Shown here: positions 53,701 through 64,000 of the stretch, in pieces | Layout: each line of letters starts with the position of its first letter | Numbering within the stretch: position 1 is the stretch's first letter | Notes under the pieces: generated by a model | Seen by the model: the letters and a program-made list of their open reading frames with translations, nothing else | What the model was told of the DNA's origin: nothing | Databases searched by the model: none | Made by a program: the position numbers and the translations under genes | From: Patagioenas fasciata | Lineage: Eukaryota > Chordata > Aves > Columbiformes > Columbidae | Direction of reading: 5' to 3' | Assembly (NCBI RefSeq): GCF_037038585.1 | Contig: NC_092523.1 | Span: 32,093,501-32,157,500, forward strand | Length of the DNA stretch: 64,000 nucleotides

Positions 53701-54609
53701 AAAGTGAGCTTTACTCTCTAATGGTTGGTTTTAATATAGTGCAATGTCACAATATTTTTAACTTCTTCACTCAGTTCAACCAAAACAGACAATCTCTCAC
53801 CTTGACATGGTAACCATTTACATCTAAATACTGGACTTAATTTCTAAGATGGATGACAACTTAAATTACTTGTAAATCCTTCTGATGTGTCTGCAGTTAA
53901 AATTCCTGTTCCTTATTTAGCTTCGTTCCCCTGTTGATGTAATATTTAGCTCCTCTCCATCTTTCTGTACTTACTGTCAAAACAGGCTTGTTAAGGTAGG
54001 AATAGCAGAAGAAATAATGAGATCCAGGGGTAACCACAGACGACACAGAGTCCAGCGGCTCTCCCAGGCCAGCTTTTGGCCAATATTCCTCTCCTTTCAC
54101 TGGGCACTTACTCATGTCAATGAACTACAATGCAGTTTAGAATTAAAGTAACTTCCTATAACAAAGCTTTTGTATCATCCACCTATTTTGTATTTGGCTT
54201 TTGCTCCAGTTTCATGAATAATCAATAATCTTCTATGCTTTTTACTTGGTGTTAGAGGTGACTTTTTTAGTCGAGAGTCAACATGAAGAAGCAAGAAACA
54301 AAACTAGAGAGAGAGCAGGACATACCTGAATAAAGAGGAAATCCTTTCTTGCAGCTTTTACTATACACAGGCTCTTTGTTGAATGCTAACTGTGTGCTGT
54401 GAGGTGAGGATGCATTCTGAATACTTAACCTGTCTATGGATTTATAACTCTTATTTTGCAGAAGTGCTTCTGAGCCATACAAGTATTTGATTTTTCGTGG
54501 TTTTAATATTAAAACACATATCTAGTTTGTATGAGTCTGAGTCAATTTTAATGTAATATTAAGGAATTTAGTGAATTCTTTTTCCAATTCTGTTTTTCAC
54601 TTTTCACAG
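50787..54609 (+). other. MICU3: MICU3 intron 14 (between the two alternative tails)
   Basis: This 3.8-kb interval runs from GTATGT to TTCACTTTTCACAG. It contains a small CR1 3' fragment (51409-51490). Nothing else was recognised. Confidence 0.65.
51409..51490 (-). mobile_element. CR1 LINE 3'-end fragment
   Basis: The plus-strand text ACAGAATCACAGAATCATTT, then TTGGAAGAGACCCTCAGGAT and GAGTCCAACCATAACC, is the reverse complement of a CR1 3' terminus. Only about 80 bp remain. Confidence 0.9.
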
Positions 54610-54720
54610 GAGACTCCAAAGTATGGTTGGAAGGAATATTACTCTTGTGTGATGACTGTAACCAGTGAACATCTCAGAGATCTATGGAAGCAATTTCGGA
54701 GACGAGATATGCTGAGATAA
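54610..54720 (+). CDS. MICU3: Alternative last coding exon of MICU3 (MICU2-like C-terminus)
   Basis: The acceptor TTTTTCACTTTTCACAG is followed by an open frame of 36 codons and TAA. Joined to exon 13 in phase 0 it would give ETPKYGWKEYYSCVMTVTSE and then HLRDLWKQFRRRDMLR, for a 510-residue protein. The pattern EYYSCV...LRDLWKQ resembles the MICU2 C-terminal helix (EYWKCV...VKEVWKQ, recalled from the family), and the Cys sits at almost the same distance from exon 13 as in exon 14. If exon 14 is included, this exon is 3' UTR. It could also be coding sequence fossilised in the UTR, but the frame is intact with no stop or frameshift. Confidence 0.7.
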   Translation, partial: ETPKYGWKEYYSCVMTVTSEHLRDLWKQFRRRDMLR

Positions 54721-57000
54721 AGGAAGAAAGAAGGAATATCTGCACTGGGTAGAACTATTACTCCCATGAATTCTTAATGAAGAATAAACTAACCCAGGTG
54801 AATTGTGAATCTTCCAGCTGCAGTAGAAAACATGGGACTTCTTTTCCACTTAATGTAGTGATCAACAGCCCTTACAACTCCTTTTCAGTATTTTATTTAA
54901 AAAACGAACTACCACCTGATTGGCAGAAGCCTTTTTTTTAGGAACATATTTTGAATATTGTTTTTTCAGGTTATGTTTGTCATTTAAAAGAAGACAAAAA
55001 TAAGTGTTACACCTGGGTAGGCAGGTGTTTTGGCAACAAAGAGAAACTGTCCACATCAACTTAGGCTGTGAATTTGCTCTCAGAAGAGCACTATTAAAAG
55101 TTTCTGCTAAGTTGATAATGAGAAAACATTATATACGAGTTGAATGTACAAATTAAACTCCTAGAAGCTAACAGAGCTGTTATTTTAAAAAGTATAAAGC
55201 TGCCATGGTTATAATGTGAATGATGGGTATTTACCTTGGAATGGTACTGTATGGACTATAATGTTCAGATTTTCCAAGTCTTACTATTGTGTTTATTAAT
55301 TTATCCTTAAAAGAAGTACAGATTTTAAAATGTCTTACAAGCAGTTATGTTGAAGAAAAGTCAAAATGTTCAAATTCACAAAAAGTAACACACTTTGTAG
55401 TATTTATTATAGAATTTATTGCCATATGTATAAATTCACTGGTATATTTCTGGTAGAGTAAAACTTCATGTGTTTCTTGTGAATAGTGCACTTTTATATG
55501 AAGTAAGACGTGGCACTGAATAGAAATTATAGTTATCTAACTTGCTACTTTGGAATGCAGTATCTGAAAAATAGATAAATAACTTGTGTCAGACAAAGAA
55601 GCAAAGCAAAACATAAATGCATGCAGCAAGACACAGCAACACTCACCAGGTGATATTATTTGAATATTATACATCAAATAGTAGACATAAATTAGACCTT
55701 ACAAAAGCAATCAGTAGGCACCATGACCTTTCATGCCTTTCAGGTTTAGATGTTACTGGAACAGTGGTAAGGACACTGCTACATTTGGGTTTCATCCTCT
55801 AAACTTTTTATTTGCTGTTCAGCAGCAGTGTTTTTCCTTACTCCCTTTCAAGATTATTGTTAGGTGGTGTGAATTAAACCCAAACAATCACGAACATGTA
55901 TTTCTTATCTCCTCCTTGAAAAGGTTCACTAGCCATTAAATAAGTCAGTATCTATTTAGGAAAAATCTGTGCCTTGAAGTACTTCTAGCTGAATACACAC
56001 ACTAAAACTAATGTCAGTAAATTGTTATTGGAAAGGCAGGTATTTGGTGGAGTATGACAATTAAAATATAACCACAATAATGGTTTTACATCCTTTATTA
56101 CTCAAAATACATGTAAGCAAACATTTCAAAATGGTATTTAGTGCACATGTTGCTCAGATACCATCTTACATTACATATGAATAGAAAAGATATGTAGCAT
56201 CTGTGTAAGTACACTTACATTTAGAAATGTGTAATTTATAGTAAGATTTATCTCTGCTAAAAAATCGAAACAAAATCCAAAGGAAGATATTTTTTTAAGA
56301 AATTCCACTCTGGGAATCTTAGAAATAAAAAACTGTGCTAGGTGTGGCTCTTTTTCTGAGAAAAAGCCAGTTCAGAAAGCTTTTGAAGAATGCTACTTTA
56401 GTTAATATTTCCTTATAAATACCTAACAAATTTCCACCATGGCATCCTTAAACTACTGACAACTAGAAAAATAAAATAAATTGGGATAAAGACACAACAG
56501 AACATGGATAAGCTGCAATCCCTGTGTGATCATTTAGGGAATTAATTGTATTCAAGGTGTCGTCTTGGTACACAGAACTGCCTGAGTGCTGCTTTATTGA
56601 CAGGGTTCCCCTCCTTCCTTGTCCCTCATTGCTGCCTGTTCACAGGGACCCTCCCCTCTGAGGAAGCAGCGGCACCATCATCATCCAGCTCCTCCACTGC
56701 CCAAGGCAATAGTGCACTGTGCTTTTACGGCTGGCTTGAGACAATTTTATCGTTTTTCTATACATTTCCTAACTATAGTCACTTAATATAAAATGGAATG
56801 TGAAAGTGGCAGATTAGTTTTTAAGAATATTTTTTCTCATGTTTAATAATAAGTTATTTAATATAAATATGAATATATGCATATGATAGTCTTGTTTATT
56901 TCAAAATAAATGCACTTGAAACTAATTTTCTTTGCAGTGTATATCATTAAAATTCTTTTGTCATTAAAATCTTTTTTTTGTGTAACATGAATGTACAAGT
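54721..57000 (+). other. Probable MICU3 3' UTR and downstream flank
   Basis: AT-rich, with no coding frame. Possible poly(A) signals are AATAAA at 54783-54788, 63 bases after the exon-15 stop, ATTAAA at 55093-55098 and 55152-55157, and AATAAA at 56905-56910. Which is used cannot be told from sequence alone. Confidence 0.45.
54783..54788 (+). terminator. MICU3: Candidate poly(A) signal AATAAA
   Basis: This is the first canonical hexamer after the exon-15 stop codon. The downstream sequence is not strongly GU-rich, so use is uncertain. Confidence 0.3.
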
Positions 57001-60000
57001 GCTTTGAATTAGACTGTCTCACCATGACAAAAAAAACCTAGACTTTTTGGCTTCTTTCAGTCATTTCTTTAGATAGCTTTGGTTTTTTATTCCACAGAAT
57101 TCTCTTTAAAAGAGCTGGAAGTACAAGGACACACAGGTGAGAACAAAGCAGGGTAATGGGACACACCATCTGCTCTGGAGGCACCCCTCGGACACGCAGC
57201 ACTCAGTGTGCTCCGGAAAACCTTGTTCAAAATCCAGCAGATTCCTGGCAGCAAAGAAAACGTGTACACTGCCACTGAGTCACGTGATAGTTGTGTAGAT
57301 TAAGGCTTTTAGTAAAAACAGTTCTTGTTTTCTTCTCTAAGCTAGGAAAATAAGAATATAAGAAGATCCTCGGCTGATGCGTATGAACTACTCAGTGGTG
57401 CCCAGAGCAGCTGTAAATTGTGATGAGATGGAACCTGTCACACCTGCAGCTTTGGGTGGCTTGGTGATACCAACTTTGATCTGAGCTCTGATGAATTCCT
57501 CATTGCCAGCAGAATATCCCGTTGTGCAAGCTGCTCCCTGCTAATCTTCTGATGCTTAAAGTCACACCGGCAGTTTCCTTCCTTGCACGTTTTGACACTA
57601 AGTCGATACAAATTACTTGCACTGCAAGAGCATGTATTGTGTGCCACAGAAGAAAGTTAACAGCCTGAAAAAAAGAAATAACTATTCAATGGTGACGTGA
57701 GGCATATTGTTGGTCATATTGCCTGGTTTTCTGTAGTTATTTGATCTCTATTCCACCTAAATATCATCAGGGATAAGGATGCTTTGAAACAAAATGAGGA
57801 AAAAATATAGATGAATTTTTCACTTTGCTTTGATTCAACATTGCATAATATTCTTTACCTAATGAGGTGGTTTGCTGTCTTGTCCCTCTCAGGAGACTTT
57901 CAAGACAGTTTCTAGCAAAACAACTCCTGACCAGTGTTTGCAGAAGGCAAAGAAACAGACCAGGAGCTCATTATTCAAAAAATGAATCTCAAACACAACT
58001 AATTTGTAGCAATACCAAGACTGAACTCTCCTTAAAATCGAGCCAAAAGTAAATTGTTTTCTAAAATATGTGAGGTCTGAATGTGCAGTATTTTTCCCTA
58101 CATCTGAAAATCCATGAAAGCACTTGGCACCCTGAACCTGTCAGCAGATGGTGCCCTTGGATATATTATGTTCTTTTTCTTACACAATTAAATACATGGG
58201 AGTGTGCTTTAATCTTGAATGGGTAATGTTAATTCTTACCACAACTTTGACTTACAAATTCCTCCCACAGTGGAAGATGATTATTAGCTAGGAGTGTTCC
58301 ATAGAAATATTAGTACCCACTTGAAAAATCTTAATATAAAATACCTGATTTTATTTATATAAACATGCACAGAAACAGCAAAATACTAAACATGTTTAGG
58401 TTTTAGTAATACATTTGTGTTTATTCAATGTAAGCAAATAACTATTACGCCTGGTTTGTTTTTTGGTTTTTTTTTTTTTTAAGTATGCAGAACTGAGTTA
58501 CCTATTTATATGTCCACCATAATTAAAAAACAAATGAAGTGAAATTGTCATTACACAGGAACTTTTCCAGTTTCTGCTTCATAGCTATCCATTGCAAGTA
58601 ACTTTTCATTTACAGTTTATCCTTCTCCATTCTAAGCAGACATACTTAGACACCACAGTTTTTTAATAAGTGATTTCACTGTGAAGTGGGTTTAGGCGAT
58701 TTGCCTGAAGTTGTAAGTTCTGGTTTGAAACAACGAACTCATTGTAACCCTGATTCAGAAACTAACCTACATTCAAAAGAGTGTAGTGCTGTAAAAATCA
58801 ACTTTTAAGTATTCAAATCTCTTCGGTAAAATACTGAACCTGAAGGCAGTCACCTAGGCTCTCCGAAAAACACATGCAGAGAATTGCACAAGATCCAGAA
58901 ATACTACAAACTCCAGCAAACTAGCTAAACGAGTTAGTCACTGACTATAGGGACATCGTATGATGTTGCTCCTGGGACCTGTGCGTTACCCTGCGCTTTC
59001 TTTCCTGGCCGGTAGCACGTGTGTGACAGGGATGAGATGGCTCAGTTAGTAACGCAGCAAAAAACCCCACGCGTGTGTACAGATATGGTTCCACGAAAAC
59101 AGCGCCCTGTTCCAAAAGTGATGGGGACAGCAATGAGAAGGTGTGGAAACACATTGCCTGGAGCAGAGATGAAGAGCAGGATAATGGCAGGCTGGATTCA
59201 GAGATACTTGAGCTGCTGCGGTTGTTGCTATCAAATTATGCTTCTTGTCAGAGGTGACAAAGCTTGTGAAGAGAATATGCCCTTGCACTTGGAAAGCAGC
59301 AGGGACTGTAATCCAGAAGAGCCTGTTTTGGGCAGATGCCCCTAAAAGGCTGCCGAAGCTTTTACTTCCTGTGGTCCTCCAAATCTTCCATCCTTTTCTA
59401 TATTATTTCATAATGGCAGCGGACAAATTCCAAAAATTGGCATACAGACTGGCAATTAAAACATTTTCAATTGGAAGTGGAAAGAGAGAAATTGTGGCTG
59501 TTGCTGCATTTTGTGCAGAGACATAAACTGAGGACTCCCAGCAACAGAAAGTGTGAACATGAGCGGGTATCTCATCCTGGACAATGGCCAAACCTGGATG
59601 TGTGACCAAGGCACTGAGCAGTTCAGCTCTGTCAAGGCATTTCAGGGCACTACCCAGTAAAACTGTGTTTAAATTGTCTGCGGGAGAATCCTGATCTAAA
59701 AAAAATGAAAGAGGTTGTCAGACTGGTACTTTTACATTTAGATGCCTACTTTTGGAGTCAACCATTAAGGCAAATAACTTCTCTAAGGGCAGAAACCACT
59801 GGATAGGTGCACACAGCATGGGATGGCACTAGATGGGATAAGGTTTTGTGCATGCTGCTCTTCAGGGGCTTTCCACTCGAGTGGCTGTGATTTCTGCCTA
59901 AGCAGAGACATGTACAGTAGAACTGGTTTAATTTTTTTCCCATGTTCCCCACCCTGAGCAGTAGAAGGGGAAGCAGCAGGAGAATGAAAACTCCAAGATG

Positions 60001-62060
60001 AATGCATCTGGGGAAAAAAAAAAACACAAATAAAAACTAAAAAATTACTGCTCAAAGTGACAGAATGGTGGGTGAGTGATAAACCCAAATAGGACTTCAA
60101 ACAACTTCCCTGAAGTCAGGCTGACAAATACAGCAGTATCAATCCAGAGGTAGCAATCAAGAAATTCCAGGAGGGATTTCAATCTTGGAAAATTGCTAAA
60201 TGAGCCTCTGCTGTGGAGAACCAGGTAAATTTCCACATTGTGGAAAAGCAAGAAAAAAAGAATAATCATATGAAAACAGCTAGGTTTGGGTATCTAAACA
60301 GTTGCAAATAATTACGTACCTAACTAGGATGAAGGGAGAGCAAGAAGATTAATACGTCTGGGCCAGCCCTTTCATTAAAATACATCTGACAGCTGGACTG
60401 AGACTGGACAGGCTGCTAAGCTGCTTGTTTTCACGTAGCTGGGAGCCACGAACTATACCCAGATGGTACCTTTCTCCAGCTGGGATGCACCATACGTTTT
60501 CTAAGTGATATCTTATGTCAGGGACATTGTGGAGAGATTTCTTTTTCTGTGAGTGGTAAGTGTGGTCCAACACCCAAACGTTCTGCAGAAAAGCAAACGG
60601 CACGGTCACTGTCATGAAAGTCAGAGAGCATCCCCATAGAGCCACTGGTTTACCTAATCAGTTCTGTGTGTCTGTGTCTCTGTGTATTCCTGCTTCTAGC
60701 TGCTGGGATGTGTATTGCATTTGTGTGAGAGCAAATACTTATACTCCTGTCCCGTTGTCCCTCCTTCTGTTGCTGCTTCTTCGCCGAATATGTGGGACCT
60801 GGTGGGGGAGAAAGTATTCCACCCTATCAGATTGTTTACATAGAGGAGATGTTCAGAGGCTATAAGCTGTTAGTTCCCAGTCAGGTTCTCTGAAAAATAC
60901 TAATAAATTAAGAGCATTTTGCTTGTGCGTTTATCACTCCCTGTATTCTTCACATAATTATTTTGAGATTTTTTAATTGAACAAATAATGAAAGAAATAC
61001 TGTGCTTAAAATCATCAGAAAGTTATTATAATATTACAAAATGAGTCATGCTTTATCATTTTCAAACTGTTCTAGCACAGTGAATCTCGGAGGTCTGAAA
61101 ATGATCTAACAACATGAAGTCTTATTTTTCCACACTCAATTGTTCTAATGGTAGTCTTAAGAGTTGAGTGTAATTTTATAGCTGAAATATAATGAGCTAG
61201 ATACACATATGGTATTTCCTGCTACTCATCATAACCTATGAATGGACAGTAAATGTGAACATCTGTGGCTGCCCTTGGATATTAAGTCTGCAAGAGGCTA
61301 AATGAATGCTGAAGTAATTCCTTGACAAATGCTCTTTTACTGCAGTACTGTTGTATTCAAATAACATATACATTAAGAACACTGTTAATTCACACAATCA
61401 CTTTTGTGGCCCATTTAACTTTTTTATTGTTAATGTTCTGAAACTTTATGACCTCTCAAACTGGTACTCAACTGATCTCTGAAGAGACTTGCTATGCTAA
61501 ACTATCGATAACAGATAATTTTTCTCTGCCATATATTAAACATCTCCCCTGCTTGAGTTTTCCTTTTATTTTGCTGCCATCAGTTTATGAGATTGATTAT
61601 TGGGACCTGTTTATCACATCTTAATAAAATACATTCAAGACATCTGTGTAACTTCATTAGATGTGTACAAACCTTCTACTGCTGTTCTAGATGGACGTCT
61701 TACTAACGTCAGATTTCCTAGTACAGTTTCTTCCTTCTTAAATGCACCAAAATGCTGTTAACAGCTGTCCATATACAGTAAGCATTGTAGGCAGGCAGCA
61801 TGATCTGGTTGTAAATTAAATGTCAAAAAACTCGTAATGTCAGCAATTAGAACCACAGCATAGTTCTCTACCTAAAGATGACTCAACAAAGCAGAGCCCC
61901 CTGGACTTGCCCAGGAGTAGTTTTTAATTAGGACTGCATGCTAGGGTACCAAGATGACTTCCTTTAGAAAGAGGCACTGTTTGTGCTCTCCCCTTCTGTA
62001 TCTGAACCCGGCTGGAATCTACCTGTCATGGCATCTGGAAGGAGGGAGTGTCTGCTTTGT
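57001..62060. other. Downstream intergenic DNA, no gene recognised
   Basis: The open frames here (for example 59019-59345 on + and 57438-57647 on -) resemble no protein I know. A minus-strand exon-like segment at 57444-57664 is described in the findings. No CpG island and no recognisable ZDHHC2 or FGF20 exon (the human neighbours of MICU3) was seen. Confidence 0.45.
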
Positions 62061-62530
62061 TAGCATCATCTGATCAAGGACCTTGTCAAGCGGGATAATA
62101 AGGAGAAGGGGGGAAATCAAACATAAAGAGGCACAAACTGAACCACTGAACAAGGCTCACAGAGACAACAGCAGGGAGCAACCTGCTCAGACAGACTGAC
62201 CGGTCAGGGTATGTGGAACAAGAGGATGTTTGTTTCAGCAAGATGAGCTGGACAAGGTCCTTGTCAAAATGCAGCAAGCACCAAGCCCTGACAGCCAAAG
62301 GAGAGAAGGGAACTTGGCTGTCAGTACTTGTGCAAGTCCTACATGTAGGTGATATTGAAACTGATGCTGGTTGATGGTGGAAAGCAGCAGCCACATCCAC
62401 CAGCCTGGAATGGAGACATCAGGTCCCCGCGCTGGGCTGCAGCAGCTGGACAGGAGGACACACAGTCCTGGAGCTGCAGGTGGCAGCCCCTTCTTGTAAC
62501 TGCCCTTTACACTACCTAGGTTGCACAATC
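62061..62530. other. Unassigned GC-richer block
   Basis: The block is less AT-rich than its surroundings. It holds two copies of an AAGGwCCTTGTCAA motif, near 62076 (AAGGACCTTGTCAA) and 62255 (AAGGTCCTTGTCAA). Minus-strand frames of about 100 codons have no recognisable similarity. It may be an old repeat or a noncoding transcript. Confidence 0.3.
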
Positions 62531-64000
62531 TGAGACAGAAAATAGTCAGATACAGTAATGTAAGAAATGTATTCCAGAAAAGACACTTTTAAAAAAGAAA
62601 AATCCACCAGCAATACCTTGCATATACCTTGCCTGAGGGGAAGAACTGAGTGGTACCACTTACGACAAGAACGTTTTGTTTCAATTTGCCACACACTCCA
62701 GCCTCCTCCTCAAACCCCAGCTACCTTTGACCCAGCTCCTGACAAGAAGCCTGTAATTTACCTTTGTTTCCACTACTATTTTCTTGTGAATGTTTAATAA
62801 ATACAAGCATGAAAAAACTGCCCCAACTAAACTCTCCTGTTGTAGAGAGAGGCTGCCTGAGTACAGTCATTTGGGAAATGTGTCCATGAATACCTATGGT
62901 TTAGATTATCCCAGGATTTACTTCTGCTACAATGCAATGCTCCTTTGGATATGCTCATTCTTGAGTTGCTCTGCAAAAAAAAAAAATCTGCAGGTTGTAC
63001 CACAGAGGAAGGAGGAAAGGCATGGAAGAAAGGGTCTCTCATGACCCATCTGGAGAGTGATGAGAGTTGTGGAGAGAACAGAAAGGAACTGTGGGTGTGA
63101 AGAAGAGTAGAGAGAGGCCACATCCATGGGGAGAACCTACAAGGGCAGGACACAGGGATTCTTCACAGTTCTCTGACCAAAGGATACTCCAAGATAATTT
63201 GGAGTGCTAGTCAAGCCTGGCTTTTCTGTCCTAACTAAATTAAAGTGAGGTTTGCCTGTTTATTTCACTAAATGGCCTAATTTTGAACAAGAATGACCAT
63301 AATTCTGGAGCTCTGGTAAAGACTGTGTTATAATAATTATCATTAATGTAATTATTAGCATACTAAATAAGAAAATTCTGATTATTGAGAAATCTGAGCA
63401 GTGAGAAGAGGGTGCTAGTGGCCATGGAAAAATTTGAAAGCTGGACTATACAAGCCCATTTCTTTGAGGGGTAATAAAAAGCTTCTGACCAGAAACACTA
63501 TGATATAATTTCAGGACTTTGTAACACATCATTTTTTCATTCCCACATCTCTGGTGAACTGCCACCTCTCTATATACATAATTTTACATAATAACTATTA
63601 TTTCAAGGAATTAATTACTGTGCTAAAAAGTCTTCTCTACTATTTACCATGTTTCCCTGGCATGTGTCACTGTTAATAAGCCCAGTATCACATGCAGCAT
63701 TTTGAAATGGTTTATAGGAGAAAGCTTTTCATAGCCCCCGGTACGATGCAAAAACTAATTCACCCTTAAGTGTTCAGCTGCTAATGTCTCATGGAACAGC
63801 CACGTGTCCCTGGGAACACACAACACATGAGATGTGTTATCCTTTGTACCTGAGAGAGGTCACTGTCAGGTATTTCTATCAAATTCATTAAATTGCCTTC
63901 ATTTCTTTTAATTTTTGCCAGTAAAGCATGGGGTACACCTTCAAGTGGTAGTAGTTTTGTTCCTTCTAAATTCTGTAAAGAATAACAATGGATGTTTTCA
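62531..64000. other. Intergenic DNA, nothing recognised
   Basis: AT-rich DNA without a recognisable gene or repeat to the window end. Confidence 0.4.

Noticed and set aside
59019..59345. 108-codon plus-strand frame downstream of MICU3
   Set aside because: Its composition and overlap with minus-strand frames of similar length point to chance. No domain was recognisable.
1..64000. CRISPR arrays, operons, tRNA or rRNA genes, or a novel prokaryotic-type system
   Set aside because: The window is vertebrate nuclear DNA. I saw no regularly spaced direct repeats, clustered genes with ribosome-binding sites or tRNA-like cloverleaf sequences.

Overview
The window reads as a vertebrate, almost certainly avian, nuclear genome segment. 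The unique sequence is AT-rich and intron-dominated, with one CpG island. The interspersed repeats are few and bird-like: truncated CR1 LINEs with the typical ATTCTATGATTCTATG 3' end, and a solo LTR of a type I recognise from bird endogenous retroviruses. The species cannot be fixed from the sequence alone.

One protein-coding gene fills most of the window on the + strand: MICU3 (EFHA2), a paralogue of MICU1 and MICU2 and an EF-hand regulator of the mitochondrial calcium uniporter. I could place 14 coding exons between 4152 and 50780. All are bounded by GT-AG introns, their phases join without conflict, and the product is 496 residues. The layout is a CpG-island promoter with exon 1 (mitochondrial leader and membrane segment), a 12.1-kb first intron, exons 2-5 (N-lobe), exon 6 (EF-hand 1), exon 7 (basic helix), exons 8-12 (linker and middle lobe), exon 13 (EF-hand 2) and exon 14 (short C-terminal tail).

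Two further exon-like segments stand out. At 54610-54720 an exon with a good acceptor is in phase with exon 13 and encodes a different 36-residue C-terminus, which resembles the C-terminal helix of MICU2 and keeps the cysteine that exon 14 also carries. Exon 14 itself has a donor 6 bases after its stop, so it looks like a 75-bp cassette whose inclusion or skipping switches the protein's tail. In intron 8, at 34511-34543, a 33-bp segment flanked by a good acceptor and donor would insert 11 residues in frame.

Upstream (1-3600) lie a CR1 fragment, a probable solo LTR and unassigned DNA. Downstream (54721-64000) are the probable 3' UTR and intergenic DNA in which I recognise no gene. Introns hold a solo LTR, several CR1/LINE fragments (nearly all antisense to MICU3) and short microsatellites. 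No tRNA, rRNA, CRISPR or bacterial-type features were seen.
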